DNA of 44,826 nucleotides from Candidatus Avidesulfovibrio excrementigallinarum (GCA_018715085.1 DVMI01000071.1:64971-109796); one strand, 5' to 3'. Positions 8,882 through 16,263 are shown, counted from the first letter of the stretch. Made by a program: numbers and translations. The notes: generated from the sequence alone by a model not told the origin.

Positions 8882-9703
8882 TTAGGCCGCCATGGAAACG
8901 GGGTGGCTTGCCAGCAGGTTCAGGGCTTCGTCAACGCCAAGGTTGTTGTGCACCATTGCCCGCAGGGCCGCCACCAGATCCCGGCGCTGGGGGTGCTGGA
9001 ACACGTTGCGGCCGATGGAAAGACCGGCGGCTCCGGCTGACAGGGCGTCGTGCACCATCTGGAGGATATCGGCTGTCGAATCCATCCGTTCTCCGCCGGC
9101 AATCAGCACCGGCACGCCGCACGAGCGCACAACGTGTGCAAACGTATCCGCGCGGCCCGTGTACGACACCTTGACCAAATCCGCACCCAGTTCAGCCCCC
9201 ACACGCGCGCAATGCGCCACCATTTCGGGGGCAAAACTGTCCTTGATGTGCGGGCCGCGTGCGTAGAGCATCATCAAAAGCGGCATGCCCCAGCGATCGC
9301 AGTCGTCCGCAATGCGTCCGGCGTCTTCAAGCATCTGGCGTTCGTTGTCGTCGCCAATATTGACGTGGATGGAAACGGCGTCGGCATCCAGGCGCAGGGC
9401 CTCCTCCACAGTGCCCACAATCCCCTTGGTGTTGCCGCCGGGCGCAAGCGAGGTGGAAGCCGAAAGATGCACAATGAGGGCTGTTCTGGAAACGCCGCCA
9501 CAGCTTTCCACCGAGCGGGCCAGCCCCTTGTGCATGATGACTGCGTCGGCGCCGCCGAGGGAAAGTTCGGCCACAGTGCCGTCGATGTCGCGGATACCCT
9601 GAATTGGACCGACTGTCATGCCGTGATCGAGAGGGACGATGACAGTGCGATGATCCTGAGGATTGAGGATGCGGTCCAGACGTCTGCGTTTGCCAAGTTC
9701 CAT
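8882..9703 (-). CDS. 2-amino-3,7-dideoxy-D-threo-hept-6-ulosonate (ADTH) synthase
   Basis: A class I aldolase of the FbaB/DeoC/LacD superfamily, related to archaeal AroA' (MJ0400). It condenses a deoxy-oxo-hexose phosphate with aspartate semialdehyde to make ADTH, bypassing DAHP synthase. The 273 residues show the TIM-barrel blocks VIVPLDHGMTVGPI, LSASTSLAPGG, VSIHVNIGDD, MMLYARGP, ADLVKVSYTG (probable Schiff-base Lys in this strand) and VLIAGGER plus GLSIGRNVFQH for phosphate binding. The start is the ATG at 9703 with AAGGA upstream. Generic annotation would call it fructose-bisphosphate aldolase. Its position before 3-dehydroquinate synthase II and pheA supports the aromatic role. It is the first structural gene behind the attenuator. 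Confidence 0.88.
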   Translation of the reverse strand: MELGKRRRLDRILNPQDHRTVIVPLDHGMTVGPIQGIRDIDGTVAELSLGGADAVIMHKGLARSVESCGGVSRTALIVHLSASTSLAPGGNTKGIVGTVEEALRLDADAVSIHVNIGDDNERQMLEDAGRIADDCDRWGMPLLMMLYARGPHIKDSFAPEMVAHCARVGAELGADLVKVSYTGRADTFAHVVRSCGVPVLIAGGERMDSTADILQMVHDALSAGAAGLSIGRNVFQHPQRRDLVAALRAMVHNNLGVDEALNLLASHPVSMAA

Positions 9704-9764
9704 GACGAGTTCCTTTTGCTGTGTTTTGCTCGGGTCAGGCACTTCGCGGGCTGCGGTCTGGGAT

Positions 9765-9796
9765 AAAAAAAGGCCGCCGGCGAAATGCCTGCGGCC
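9765..9796 (-). terminator. Attenuator terminator of the aromatic operon
   Basis: Read on the - strand, GGCCGC pairs with GCGGCC, the stem is extended inside by GGC with GCC, the loop is ATTTC, and seven T follow directly. This is a strong intrinsic terminator lying between the leader peptide stop (9821) and the first structural gene (9703). Its 5' arm is shared with the alternative antiterminator pairing, which marks it as conditional. Confidence 0.88.
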
Positions 9797-9844
9797 CGAA
9801 GTGTTGATGACGTATGCGTTTCAACAGAGCTTCCGACCACAGGC
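9787..9844 (-). promoter_or_regulatory. Antiterminator pairing of the aromatic leader
   Basis: GCCTGTGG at 9844-9837, overlapping the last codons of the leader peptide, can pair with CCGCAGGC at 9794-9787 (seven Watson-Crick pairs and one G-U). The second element takes up the 5' half of the terminator stem, so the two folds exclude each other. A ribosome stalled on the Phe/Tyr codons at 9868-9851 would leave this pairing free to form; a ribosome reaching the stop codon would cover it. The geometry is that of trp/phe-type attenuation. Confidence 0.8.
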
Positions 9845-9934
9845 CTCCGAATAAAAGTAAAAAAAGTATCCAGCGCCAAACTGGTAAGCCTGGCTGCTGA
9901 ACACAAAAGAGTGGCGGAAGCTGAAACGTTGCAT
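9821..9934 (-). CDS. Phe/Tyr-rich leader peptide of the aromatic operon
   Basis: A 37-codon reading frame from ATG 9934 to TGA 9821, with AAGGA ten bases upstream. Eight of its residues are Phe and four are Tyr; the densest run is YFFYFY at codons 23-28 (9868-9851). It lies after a promoter with a consensus -35 box (10000) and directly before a mutually exclusive antiterminator/terminator pair. The first structural genes behind it make Phe and Tyr. The peptide itself probably has no function; translating it is the sensor. It is too short for usual gene callers, so it would normally be missed. Family knowledge: pheA and pheST leaders in enterics work this way; a Desulfovibrio aromatic leader of this kind is my inference from sequence. 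Confidence 0.88.
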   Translation of the reverse strand: MQRFSFRHSFVFSSQAYQFGAGYFFYFYSEACGRKLC

Positions 9935-9970
9935 GGCAACAATATCCTTAATGGTCAAAAGTTCGGGAGA

Positions 9971-10000
9971 AACCTACGCCGCGAACCTGAAGGTTGTCAA
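9971..10000 (-). promoter_or_regulatory. Promoter of the aromatic operon
   Basis: A perfect -35 box TTGACA at 10000-9995 and a weak -10 box (GTAGGT at 9977-9972, 17-base spacer). The start of transcription would fall near 9965, about 30 bases before the leader peptide ATG. Upstream is an A-rich patch (CAAAAAATAT). A palindrome, AACCT with AGGTT, lies in the spacer. Confidence 0.65.
9984..9995. promoter_or_regulatory. Palindrome inside the aromatic promoter spacer
   Basis: AACCT, two bases, AGGTT: a perfect 5-bp inverted repeat starting at the last base of the -35 box. This is where a repressor would block RNA polymerase. No regulator is identifiable from the window. Confidence 0.4.
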
Positions 10001-10020
10001 GATGTTCGTGATATTTTTTG

Positions 10021-10453
10021 CATGAAGGGGGGGTGGGCAAAACACGTTCCCGCACGTCCGCCACAGACGGCGCAAGGGCAGATGCCGTGCCGGCGTGCCG
10101 GTTTGTAAAGCCCCGGGCGCCTGCCTGAGCCGGGTCGGCAGGAGGATGGCAAACGGGCCCGCCCTGCCCTGTGCGGCGTCATGGCGGCTGCGTGCTGCCC
10201 GCATGACAGTGCGGGAGAAGCCGACCCGTCAGCGCGTGCCGGACAGCAGGCCTCTGGGCGGGCTGTACCGGGTGCGGGCACCCCTGCAGAGGGGGCCGTT
10301 TTGCCCTTTCCCGGCGCCGGGGCAAGACGTTCTGCGCGCGGACGGGCGGCGCTTGTCTGGCGGCTTTTGGCGGAGATGCCGTCCGGCGCCGTCTTTAACT
10401 ATAAATAACATGGCGATATTTTATAGAAAATAGAAATTGCCACATCGATGCTT
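10021..10453. other. Divergent intergenic region with AT-rich palindrome
   Basis: About 430 bases between the divergent aromatic operon and fhs promoters, with no supportable gene. The left part is GC-rich with small stems (CCCGCA with TGCGGG; GGGTGC with GCACCC). At 10399-10426 an AT-rich imperfect palindrome (CTATAAATA against TATTTTATAG) stands out from the base composition and lies 28 bases before the fhs -35 box, a place suited to a regulator. Confidence 0.45.
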
Positions 10454-10481
10454 TTGCAAAGGCGGCAAGATGCGGTACAAT
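10454..10481 (+). promoter_or_regulatory. Promoter of fhs
   Basis: TTGCAA and TACAAT separated by 16 bases. The transcript would start near 10488, giving a 5' leader of about 215 bases before the fhs ATG. Confidence 0.65.
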
Positions 10482-10487
10482 GGCTGA

Positions 10488-10703
10488 CGACACGTTCTTG
10501 CCACGGCAACATGAATACGCATGATGTCAGTTGCACACAGTCATTTGAGCAAGGCCGCAGGCCTTTTGTCCGGATTTGCGCCGCCTTGCGGCGGTGGACG
10601 CTTTTGCGCCAGCGGAAGGCGTCTGTAACATGAACCTGCGCTGCGCGTTTTTTCCTTTAGCCCGCCGGAAGACTGGCGATTTTGTCGTGAAGGAAACACA
10701 AGT
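10488..10703 (+). promoter_or_regulatory. Structured 5' leader of fhs
   Basis: Three hairpins in series: AAGGCC with GGCCTT followed by TTT (10551-10567), CCGCC with GGCGG (10581-10594), and GACGC with GCGTC (10597-10623). A T6 run follows a GCGC-type micro-stem just before the gene. I see no match to known riboswitch cores, including the THF classes. A 40-codon frame (10511-10633) has no ribosome site and is not called. Confidence 0.4.
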
Positions 10704-12479
10704 ATGGCTCTTGACCCTACACAGCACGCCGACTGGGAAATTGCCAGGGATGCGGAATCCCGCATGAAAACCATCTACGAACTGGGCAGGGACGCAGGCC
10801 TGGAAGAAAAGGAACTGCTGCCCTATGGCCACTATATCGGCAAGGTCGACTACCGCGCCGTGCTCAAACGCCTTGAGAACAGGCCAAACGGCCGTTATGT
10901 GGATGTGACGGCCATCACCCCGACGCCGTTGGGCGAAGGCAAATCGACCACAACAATGGGGCTTGTCCAGGGCCTTGCCCGGCGCGGTATGCGCTCGTCG
11001 GCGGCCATCCGTCAGCCGTCCGGCGGCCCCACCATGGGGGTCAAGGGATCCGCGGCAGGGGGCGGACTTTCGCAGTGCATCCCGCTGACGCCGTATTCAC
11101 TGGGATTTACGGGCGACATCAATGCCGTCATGAATGCCCATAATCTGGCTATGGTTGCGCTGACTTCGCGGATGCAGCACGAACGCAATTACGATGACGA
11201 AAAGCTGCTTCGCCTGTCCGGCATGCCCCGCCTCAACATCGATCCGACCAGGGTCACGATCGGCTGGGTCATTGATTTTTGCTGCCAGGCGCTGCGCAAC
11301 ATCATCATTGGTATCGACGGCCCCGGCGGCCGCTCTGACGGATTCATGATGCGGTCGCATTTTGATATGGCGGTGTCTTCCGAAGTCATGGCAATTCTTT
11401 CTATCGCCAAGGATCTCGAAGACATGCGCGCGCGGATTGGCAAAATCATCGTGGCGTATGACCGCGGTGGCAATCCTGTGACCACGTCTGATCTCGAAGT
11501 GGCCGGAGCCATGACCGCCTGGATGGTCGACGCCATCAACCCCAACATCATCCAGACCATCGAAGGCCAGCCTGTCTTCGTCCATGCGGGCCCCTTTGCC
11601 AACATCGCCATCGGGCAGAGCTCGGTCATTGCTGACCGCGTGGGCCTCAAGCTCTCGGATTATCATGTGACGGAATCAGGCTTCGGCGCGGACATCGGCT
11701 ATGAAAAATTCTGGAACCTCAAGTGCCATTACAGCGGCCTGATTCCCGACGCCGCAGTCATTGTGGCCACCATCCGCGCGTTAAAGAGTCATGGCGGAGC
11801 GCCCGTTCCGATGCCCGGGCGGCCGCTTCCTGAAGAGTACCGGAAAGAAAACGTGGGGTTTGTGGAAGCAGGCTGCTGCAACTTGCTCCATCACATTGTC
11901 TCGGTGCGCAAATCCGGCGTTTCGCCGGTGGTGTGCATCAACTCCTTTGTTACGGACACGCCTGCCGAGATCGCCAAGGTCCGCGAACTCTGCGAAGCCG
12001 CAGGCGCGCGCGTGGCCCTGTCCCAGCATTGGGAACTGGGTGGCGAAGGCGCGCTGGAACTTGCCGATGCCGTGATGGACGCCTGCAACGACAAGCAGAC
12101 GTTCACTCCGCTGTATCTTTGGAGCATGCCGTTCAAGGAGCGGATCGAGCGCATTGCCCGCGAAATTTACGGCGCCAACGGCGTGGAATATTCCGAAAAG
12201 GCTTCAAAGGCGCTGGACAGCTTCCAGAAGCTGCCCAACGCCAGCGAACTGGGGCTGTGCATGGTCAAAACCCAGCTGTCCTTAAGCGACAATCCGGCGC
12301 TTAAGGGCGTGCCTAAAGGATGGATTCTGCATATCCGCGACGCGTTGCTGTATGGCGGGGCCGGATTTGTCGTGCCTGTGGCCGGCGACATCAACCTGAT
12401 GCCCGGCACAGGCTCCAATCCATCCTTCCGGAGGATCGACGTCGATACGCAGACCGGTCAGGTCCAGGGAATCTTCTAG
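10704..12479 (+). CDS. fhs: Formate--tetrahydrofolate ligase
   Basis: ATP-dependent synthesis of 10-formyl-THF from formate and THF in the cytoplasm, feeding purines, fMet and serine or the reductive one-carbon branch. The protein has 591 residues, in the range of the long bacterial form. The P-loop TPLGEGKST is at residues 74-82. Further family blocks are RQPSGGPTMGVKGSAAGGG, FTGDINAVMNAHNL, LSGMPRLNIDPT and the C-terminal VAGDINLMPGTGSNPS. ATG 10704 has AAGGAA eight bases upstream. It stands alone between its own promoter and a long hairpin at 12495-12552. Sulfate reducers often carry Fhs beside MetF (here at 25077) for C1 transfer. Confidence 0.97.
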   Translation: MALDPTQHADWEIARDAESRMKTIYELGRDAGLEEKELLPYGHYIGKVDYRAVLKRLENRPNGRYVDVTAITPTPLGEGKSTTTMGLVQGLARRGMRSSAAIRQPSGGPTMGVKGSAAGGGLSQCIPLTPYSLGFTGDINAVMNAHNLAMVALTSRMQHERNYDDEKLLRLSGMPRLNIDPTRVTIGWVIDFCCQALRNIIIGIDGPGGRSDGFMMRSHFDMAVSSEVMAILSIAKDLEDMRARIGKIIVAYDRGGNPVTTSDLEVAGAMTAWMVDAINPNIIQTIEGQPVFVHAGPFANIAIGQSSVIADRVGLKLSDYHVTESGFGADIGYEKFWNLKCHYSGLIPDAAVIVATIRALKSHGGAPVPMPGRPLPEEYRKENVGFVEAGCCNLLHHIVSVRKSGVSPVVCINSFVTDTPAEIAKVRELCEAAGARVALSQHWELGGEGALELADAVMDACNDKQTFTPLYLWSMPFKERIERIAREIYGANGVEYSEKASKALDSFQKLPNASELGLCMVKTQLSLSDNPALKGVPKGWILHIRDALLYGGAGFVVPVAGDINLMPGTGSNPSFRRIDVDTQTGQVQGIF

Positions 12480-12895
12480 ACGTCCTGCGCAGAGCACCCG
12501 GGGGAAGGAGCGCGGCCGGAACGGCAGAAAAACGCGGTCCTTTTCCCGGGTGTCCTGGTTCTGCCTGTGCCTGGACGCGTTTCATGCTGCCTGCCGGCGT
12601 TGCCGAGCGCATCAAGACGGACTGTTGCAAGGCGGAAAGTTCCGGCGCGGCCAGCGTGTTGCCGGCGCAGCGCGCTGCCAGTGCGCAAAAGGGACGCAGG
12701 CAGCATCAGGGAACGTGCAGTCTTTGTTCTTTAAGGTGCAGGCAAAGGGGGAGTCAGACGATTCTGCTCCCCCGCCCTGCTCTATGGCGTCGGATTGTTG
12801 AGAGGATGCCGCTGCACAGGAAAACGGCCCTGCCGGTTCTGGCGGGCTTGCGGGTGCCTGTGCGGCCGGCGCGACAAGCCTGCGTGCAAGACATA
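12480..12895. other. fhs-pal convergent gap with two long hairpins
   Basis: No gene is supportable here. It starts with a stem of about 20 bp at 12495-12552 (5' arm CACCCGGGGGAAGGAGCGCG; the 3' arm ends CCCGGGTG; two G-U pairs and one mismatch), the likely fhs end. A second stem at 12747-12773 pairs GGGGGAG with CTCCCCC and CAGA with TCTG around a CGAT loop. Neither has a U-tract. Confidence 0.5.
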
Positions 12896-12927
12896 AAAAA
12901 ACCGCCTCTCCGAAAAGAGGCGGTTTT
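12896..12927. terminator. Bidirectional terminator after pal
   Basis: AAAACCGCCTCT pairs with AGAGGCGGTTTT around a short loop, giving a U-tract on both strands. It lies 24 bases beyond the pal stop and is a clear intrinsic terminator for pal on the - strand. Confidence 0.9.
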
Positions 12928-12950
12928 CAACAGTGCGATATGGACCGTAT

Positions 12951-13442
12951 TTAGCGGGCAACGACGCGGAAGTCGTCACGACGGTTCTTGGCCCACACTT
13001 CAGGACCGGTGCCTTCAACAGCGGGGCGTTCCTTGCCGTAGCTGATGATGTCGAGCTGAGCAGGATTCACACCGAGCATGACCATGTAGTCATACGCAGC
13101 GCGGGCACGGCGTTCGCCAAGAGCGAGGTTGTATTCCTGGGTACCACGGGCGTCGCAGTTGCCTTCGATGCGCACGCGGATGCTGGGATACTGCTTCATC
13201 AGGTCAGCCTTTTCCTGCAGGACAGCGCGGTACTCGTCGCGGATGTCATACTTGTCGAAATCGAAGTACACGATACCGTCAGAAATGGTCTGAGCAGCTT
13301 CGTCGATCGCGGCAACATTGACGCTATCGCTCGTATCGCTCACCGGTTCGGTTTCGGTGATCTTCTTGCTCGAGCAGCCAGCGCCCAGGCCGAGCGCAAG
13401 CACCAGGGTCAGTACGATGCTCAACCGTTTAAAAATAGCCAT
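12951..13442 (-). CDS. pal: Peptidoglycan-associated lipoprotein (OmpA family)
   Basis: Outer-membrane lipoprotein that anchors to peptidoglycan through its OmpA domain. It begins with a signal peptide and lipobox LGAGC (lipidated Cys23), followed by a short linker and the OmpA fold from about residue 55: VYFDFDKYDIRDEY, then IEGNCDARGTQEYNLALGERRA (diaminopimelate-binding Asp and Arg), then ISYGKERP. 163 residues, normal for Pal. ATG 13442 has GGAGGG four bases upstream. No tol genes are nearby; it has its own promoter and terminator and is monocistronic. Confidence 0.93.
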   Translation of the reverse strand: MAIFKRLSIVLTLVLALGLGAGCSSKKITETEPVSDTSDSVNVAAIDEAAQTISDGIVYFDFDKYDIRDEYRAVLQEKADLMKQYPSIRVRIEGNCDARGTQEYNLALGERRARAAYDYMVMLGVNPAQLDIISYGKERPAVEGTGPEVWAKNRRDDFRVVAR

Positions 13443-13538
13443 AATTCCCTCCTAACTTCTCCATGAAGAAAAATATCTGCACGTGAGCCGCTCGCCCATC
13501 CTGTTTCCTTCGGGGCAAGGTCTCGCGCGCTGTCGGAT

Positions 13539-13567
13539 CCTTTAGTCTCCAGAACTGCGCTTGTCAA
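13539..13567 (-). promoter_or_regulatory. Promoter of pal
   Basis: A perfect TTGACA at 13567-13562, a 17-base spacer, and TAAAGG at 13544-13539. Transcription would start about 90 bases before the gene. Confidence 0.6.
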
Positions 13568-13610
13568 GGCAGTTACGACCTACTTTTCCGATAAATTATG
13601 TAAAAATCGA

Positions 13611-14441
13611 TTATTGGCACAACGTCCGTAAAAATTGGACTAATTGAGTATGCCTTGCCGGGCGGTGCTGCATGTCTTCAGCAAGCTGATCCACCCCGTG
13701 CAGCTGGACGAAGCGCACCCCGCCATGGATTACTGACTGCATGATGCCGATTTCCGGCAGGCACAGGGTTTTTGGGACTTGTTCGCACAGCAGAAGGACT
13801 GTCCGGGGACGCAGCACGCGCACGCCGCTGTGGAAGAACCGTCCGTCACAGATCATTCCGGGCTGCTCTGCGGTCTCTTCTGGGCCGTACAGCGGCGCAA
13901 GCGGCCAGAAGGCATGGCTGCCTCTGGGCAGCCTGAGATCGGCAAAGAGCCGGCGCAGGGCGTTGCCCCGTTCATGGCTGCCACGGCCGCTCAGATCATC
14001 GCGCAGTTCTGGATAACTCCACAGCAGCAGCGGCGTGCGCGCCGTTTTCTCTAACAGCCTTTTCCAGGATTCGGGCCAGCGCTCAAGAGGCAGAACCAGT
14101 TCGGAAGAGGCCGCCGCGCGTGCAGCCGTACCGGCCGGAGAACGGGCCGGCTGCTTTGGGGCAGAAGCAGGCATGGGGGGCCTGCCTGCCGGAGCGTGCG
14201 CGCTCCGGGCGCAGGTTTCTGCCGGTGTATTCCGGAAGGCGTTGACGGCGGGGGCTGGCGCGGCCTGCCTGTCTGCGGCGCGCCTGGCAGAAACAGAAGG
14301 CGCCGTCCCTGCCGGGGTGGCGGCTGTTCTGCACAGGGCGCGCAGTCCTTGAATGTCGGCTTCTTCGCAAAGCAGGTATTCCACGCCAGCCCGCTTCCAC
14401 GGCAAAAGGGCTCTGTTGATGCCTAAAGCGAAGCCAGCCAC
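13611..14441 (-). CDS. Conserved-looking protein of unknown function
   Basis: I do not recognise a family. The 276-residue frame has a folded-looking N-terminal 60 residues, then about 60 residues rich in Ala, Pro, Arg and Ser (a probable disordered linker), then a 150-residue globular part with LVLPLERWPESW, TPLLLWSYPELRDDL, HAFWPLAPLYGPEE and a hydrophobic strand VLLLCEQVP. GTG 14441 overlaps the end of coaBC by 19 bases, with GGAGG upstream, so it is probably translated in the coaBC operon. There is no signal peptide. Its C-terminal part looks strand-rich and enzyme-like, but I assign no function. Confidence 0.65.
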   Translation of the reverse strand: MAGFALGINRALLPWKRAGVEYLLCEEADIQGLRALCRTAATPAGTAPSVSARRAADRQAAPAPAVNAFRNTPAETCARSAHAPAGRPPMPASAPKQPARSPAGTAARAAASSELVLPLERWPESWKRLLEKTARTPLLLWSYPELRDDLSGRGSHERGNALRRLFADLRLPRGSHAFWPLAPLYGPEETAEQPGMICDGRFFHSGVRVLRPRTVLLLCEQVPKTLCLPEIGIMQSVIHGGVRFVQLHGVDQLAEDMQHRPARHTQLVQFLRTLCQ

Positions 14442-15694
14442 GACACCAGCCTCCAGGCCAGCACCGGCTTGGGCAGCCGGCTCCAGTCTGCCGTGCGTCC
14501 GTGCCGGTCGGCCACATGGACCGTATTTTCAGCCGTGCCAAACCCGTCGCCAAGCAGATTGCCCACGATCATGTCGGCGCGCTTGGAAAGCAGCTTGCCT
14601 TGAACGGCCGTGGCAAGATTGCCGGATTCTGCGGCAAACCCCATGACTTTTTGAGGAGATCCGTTTTTTCTCTTGGCGGCAAGTGTGCGCAGAATATCCG
14701 GATTTGGGGTAAAGCGCAGCGAAAACCCTTCTGGAGCTTCGCTTTTTTTGAACTTGGCCGGCCCGCGCGATTCCGGGGAATAGTCAGCCACGGCGGCGGT
14801 GAAGATGCCCATATCCATCTGGCTCCAGACCTCCATTGAGGCTTCAAGCATCTCCTTTGCCGAGGTGACGTCATGGCGGTACAGAGGCGCAACACCTTCA
14901 ATGGCGTTTTCTGACGGCAGCCATACGGCTCCGGGGCCGCACACGGCGTGCACTTCAGCCCCGCGCAGCCAGAGCGCCAGCGCCAGCGACGCGCCCATGG
15001 TGCCCGTGGAGGCGTTGGACCAGAAACGTACGCCGTCCCAGACTTCCCGCGTAGGCCCCAGCGTCACAAGCGCCCGTGTGCCGGCAAGATCCTGCGGCAG
15101 GGCCGCGCGCAGCCCGGCAAGATAGATATGCCGCAGATCGGCCAGACGCCCCTGTCCCAGATCGCCGCAGGCCGTCCGGCCTGTGCCGGGCGGCACGATC
15201 ATGACGCCGCGCGAACGCAGGATGTCGATATTATGCCTTGTGGCAGGGTGTTCCCACATGGCCGGATTCATGGCCGGGGCAACCACCAGCGGGCCGCGGA
15301 AGGCCAGCGCCTGACAGGGCAAAAGCTCGTCCGCCGCGCCGCGGACCAGCCGTTCCAGCGTTGCCGCCGAAGCCGGCGCCACGACAAAGGCCCGGCACGT
15401 CTGACCGGGTTCCAGATGCGCAAAGGGAGAAGACGCCCTTGGATCCTCAAACAACGAGGTATAGACCGGCGTGGCTCCCAGCGCTTCAAAGGGCAATGGC
15501 GTCACAAAGCGCTGGGCCGAAGGGGTCAGCGTCACTCCCACGCTGAAACCGGCGTCCTGCCACTGGCGCAGCAGATCAAGGGCCCTGTAGGCGGCCACTG
15601 AACCGCATACGCCAAGTTGCAGGCGCAGCCCTCTGCCGTTTTCGGCGTCCGGCACATCGGCCGGTGAGAAACGAAAGGCAAGATGGGCTTCCAT
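14423..15694 (-). CDS. coaBC: Bifunctional phosphopantothenoylcysteine decarboxylase / phosphopantothenate-cysteine ligase
   Basis: Two consecutive steps of coenzyme A synthesis. The N-terminal FMN-binding CoaC half (about residues 25-200) shows GVCGSVAAYRALDLLR, the active-site His in FAHLEP, VVAPASAATL, and the substrate loop APAMNPAMWEHPAT. The C-terminal CoaB half (about 205-423) shows ALVTLGPTREVWDGVRFWSN, STGTMGASLA, the ADYSPE segment and the Lys-rich PAKFKKSE motif that binds nucleotide. ATG 15694 lies just past the stop of the lipoprotein gene. 423 residues is normal. Confidence 0.95.
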   Translation of the reverse strand: MEAHLAFRFSPADVPDAENGRGLRLQLGVCGSVAAYRALDLLRQWQDAGFSVGVTLTPSAQRFVTPLPFEALGATPVYTSLFEDPRASSPFAHLEPGQTCRAFVVAPASAATLERLVRGAADELLPCQALAFRGPLVVAPAMNPAMWEHPATRHNIDILRSRGVMIVPPGTGRTACGDLGQGRLADLRHIYLAGLRAALPQDLAGTRALVTLGPTREVWDGVRFWSNASTGTMGASLALALWLRGAEVHAVCGPGAVWLPSENAIEGVAPLYRHDVTSAKEMLEASMEVWSQMDMGIFTAAVADYSPESRGPAKFKKSEAPEGFSLRFTPNPDILRTLAAKRKNGSPQKVMGFAAESGNLATAVQGKLLSKRADMIVGNLLGDGFGTAENTVHVADRHGRTADWSRLPKPVLAWRLVSWLASL

Positions 15695-15696
15695 AA

Positions 15697-16263
15697 TTAC
15701 TGCTGCAGCGGCACGCTGCCGGGAGAAGATTCAAAGCCGCCGTTCAGGCCCGGTTCCGTGCCCGCGCTGCCCCCGGTGGAAGGCGGCGTCATCACCAGCC
15801 CGGACGACATGTTCGAAATGTTTACCGCGCCTTCGTCCAGGGTGGAAACTACCCAGATTTCCATAAAGACCTGCGAGAGCACGTCTTCATAAAAATAGCA
15901 GACCGCGTAACGGGAATCCTTTTCATACAGCTGCATGGCCCGCGGGCCGCGCACCATGCCGCGCAGCGACCAGCCGTGCTTACCCATGCTGTGAATGGTT
16001 GCCGTGGTAAGCGACAGCTTGTCCACCCGGCCCTTGACCGTGACCAGCCCCACCTTGGTGCCGTCGGGCGTGACCGAGATCGTCGACTGGTCGGACACAA
16101 CGCTCATGTCCACCGGAATAGGCACGTCCTGGAATTCATCGAAATAGACGTCGTTGATGCTGGTAGTTGTCGATTGTTGTTTGTCAAACGGATTGGAAAT
16201 GCCCATATCTGCGCACCCTTGCAGCAGCAGCATCAGGGCCAGAAGGCAACCAAATTTTTTCAT
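15697..16263 (-). CDS. Small lipoprotein of unknown function
   Basis: 188 residues with a signal peptide and lipobox LLQGC (lipidated Cys17). The mature part begins with a Ser/Thr-rich linker, then a compact domain including DVPIPVDMSVV, GKVRV-like strands, the GKHGWSLRG block and AVCYFYEDV. The C-terminal 35 residues are rich in Gly, Pro and Ser. The pattern of short strands around a central WSL resembles DUF4810/DVU-type envelope lipoproteins, but I would not name it. ATG 16263 has AAGGAG seven bases upstream. It leads the coaBC unit. Confidence 0.8.
   Translation of the reverse strand: MKKFGCLLALMLLLQGCADMGISNPFDKQQSTTTSINDVYFDEFQDVPIPVDMSVVSDQSTISVTPDGTKVGLVTVKGRVDKLSLTTATIHSMGKHGWSLRGMVRGPRAMQLYEKDSRYAVCYFYEDVLSQVFMEIWVVSTLDEGAVNISNMSSGLVMTPPSTGGSAGTEPGLNGGFESSPGSVPLQQ

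Noticed and set aside
9765-9970. T-box riboswitch in the aromatic leader
   Set aside because: No T-box core sequence or stem I specifier layout; the translated Phe/Tyr-rich frame explains the region better.
10511-10633. 40-codon upstream frame in the fhs leader
   Set aside because: No ribosome site and no amino-acid bias; most of it lies in hairpins.
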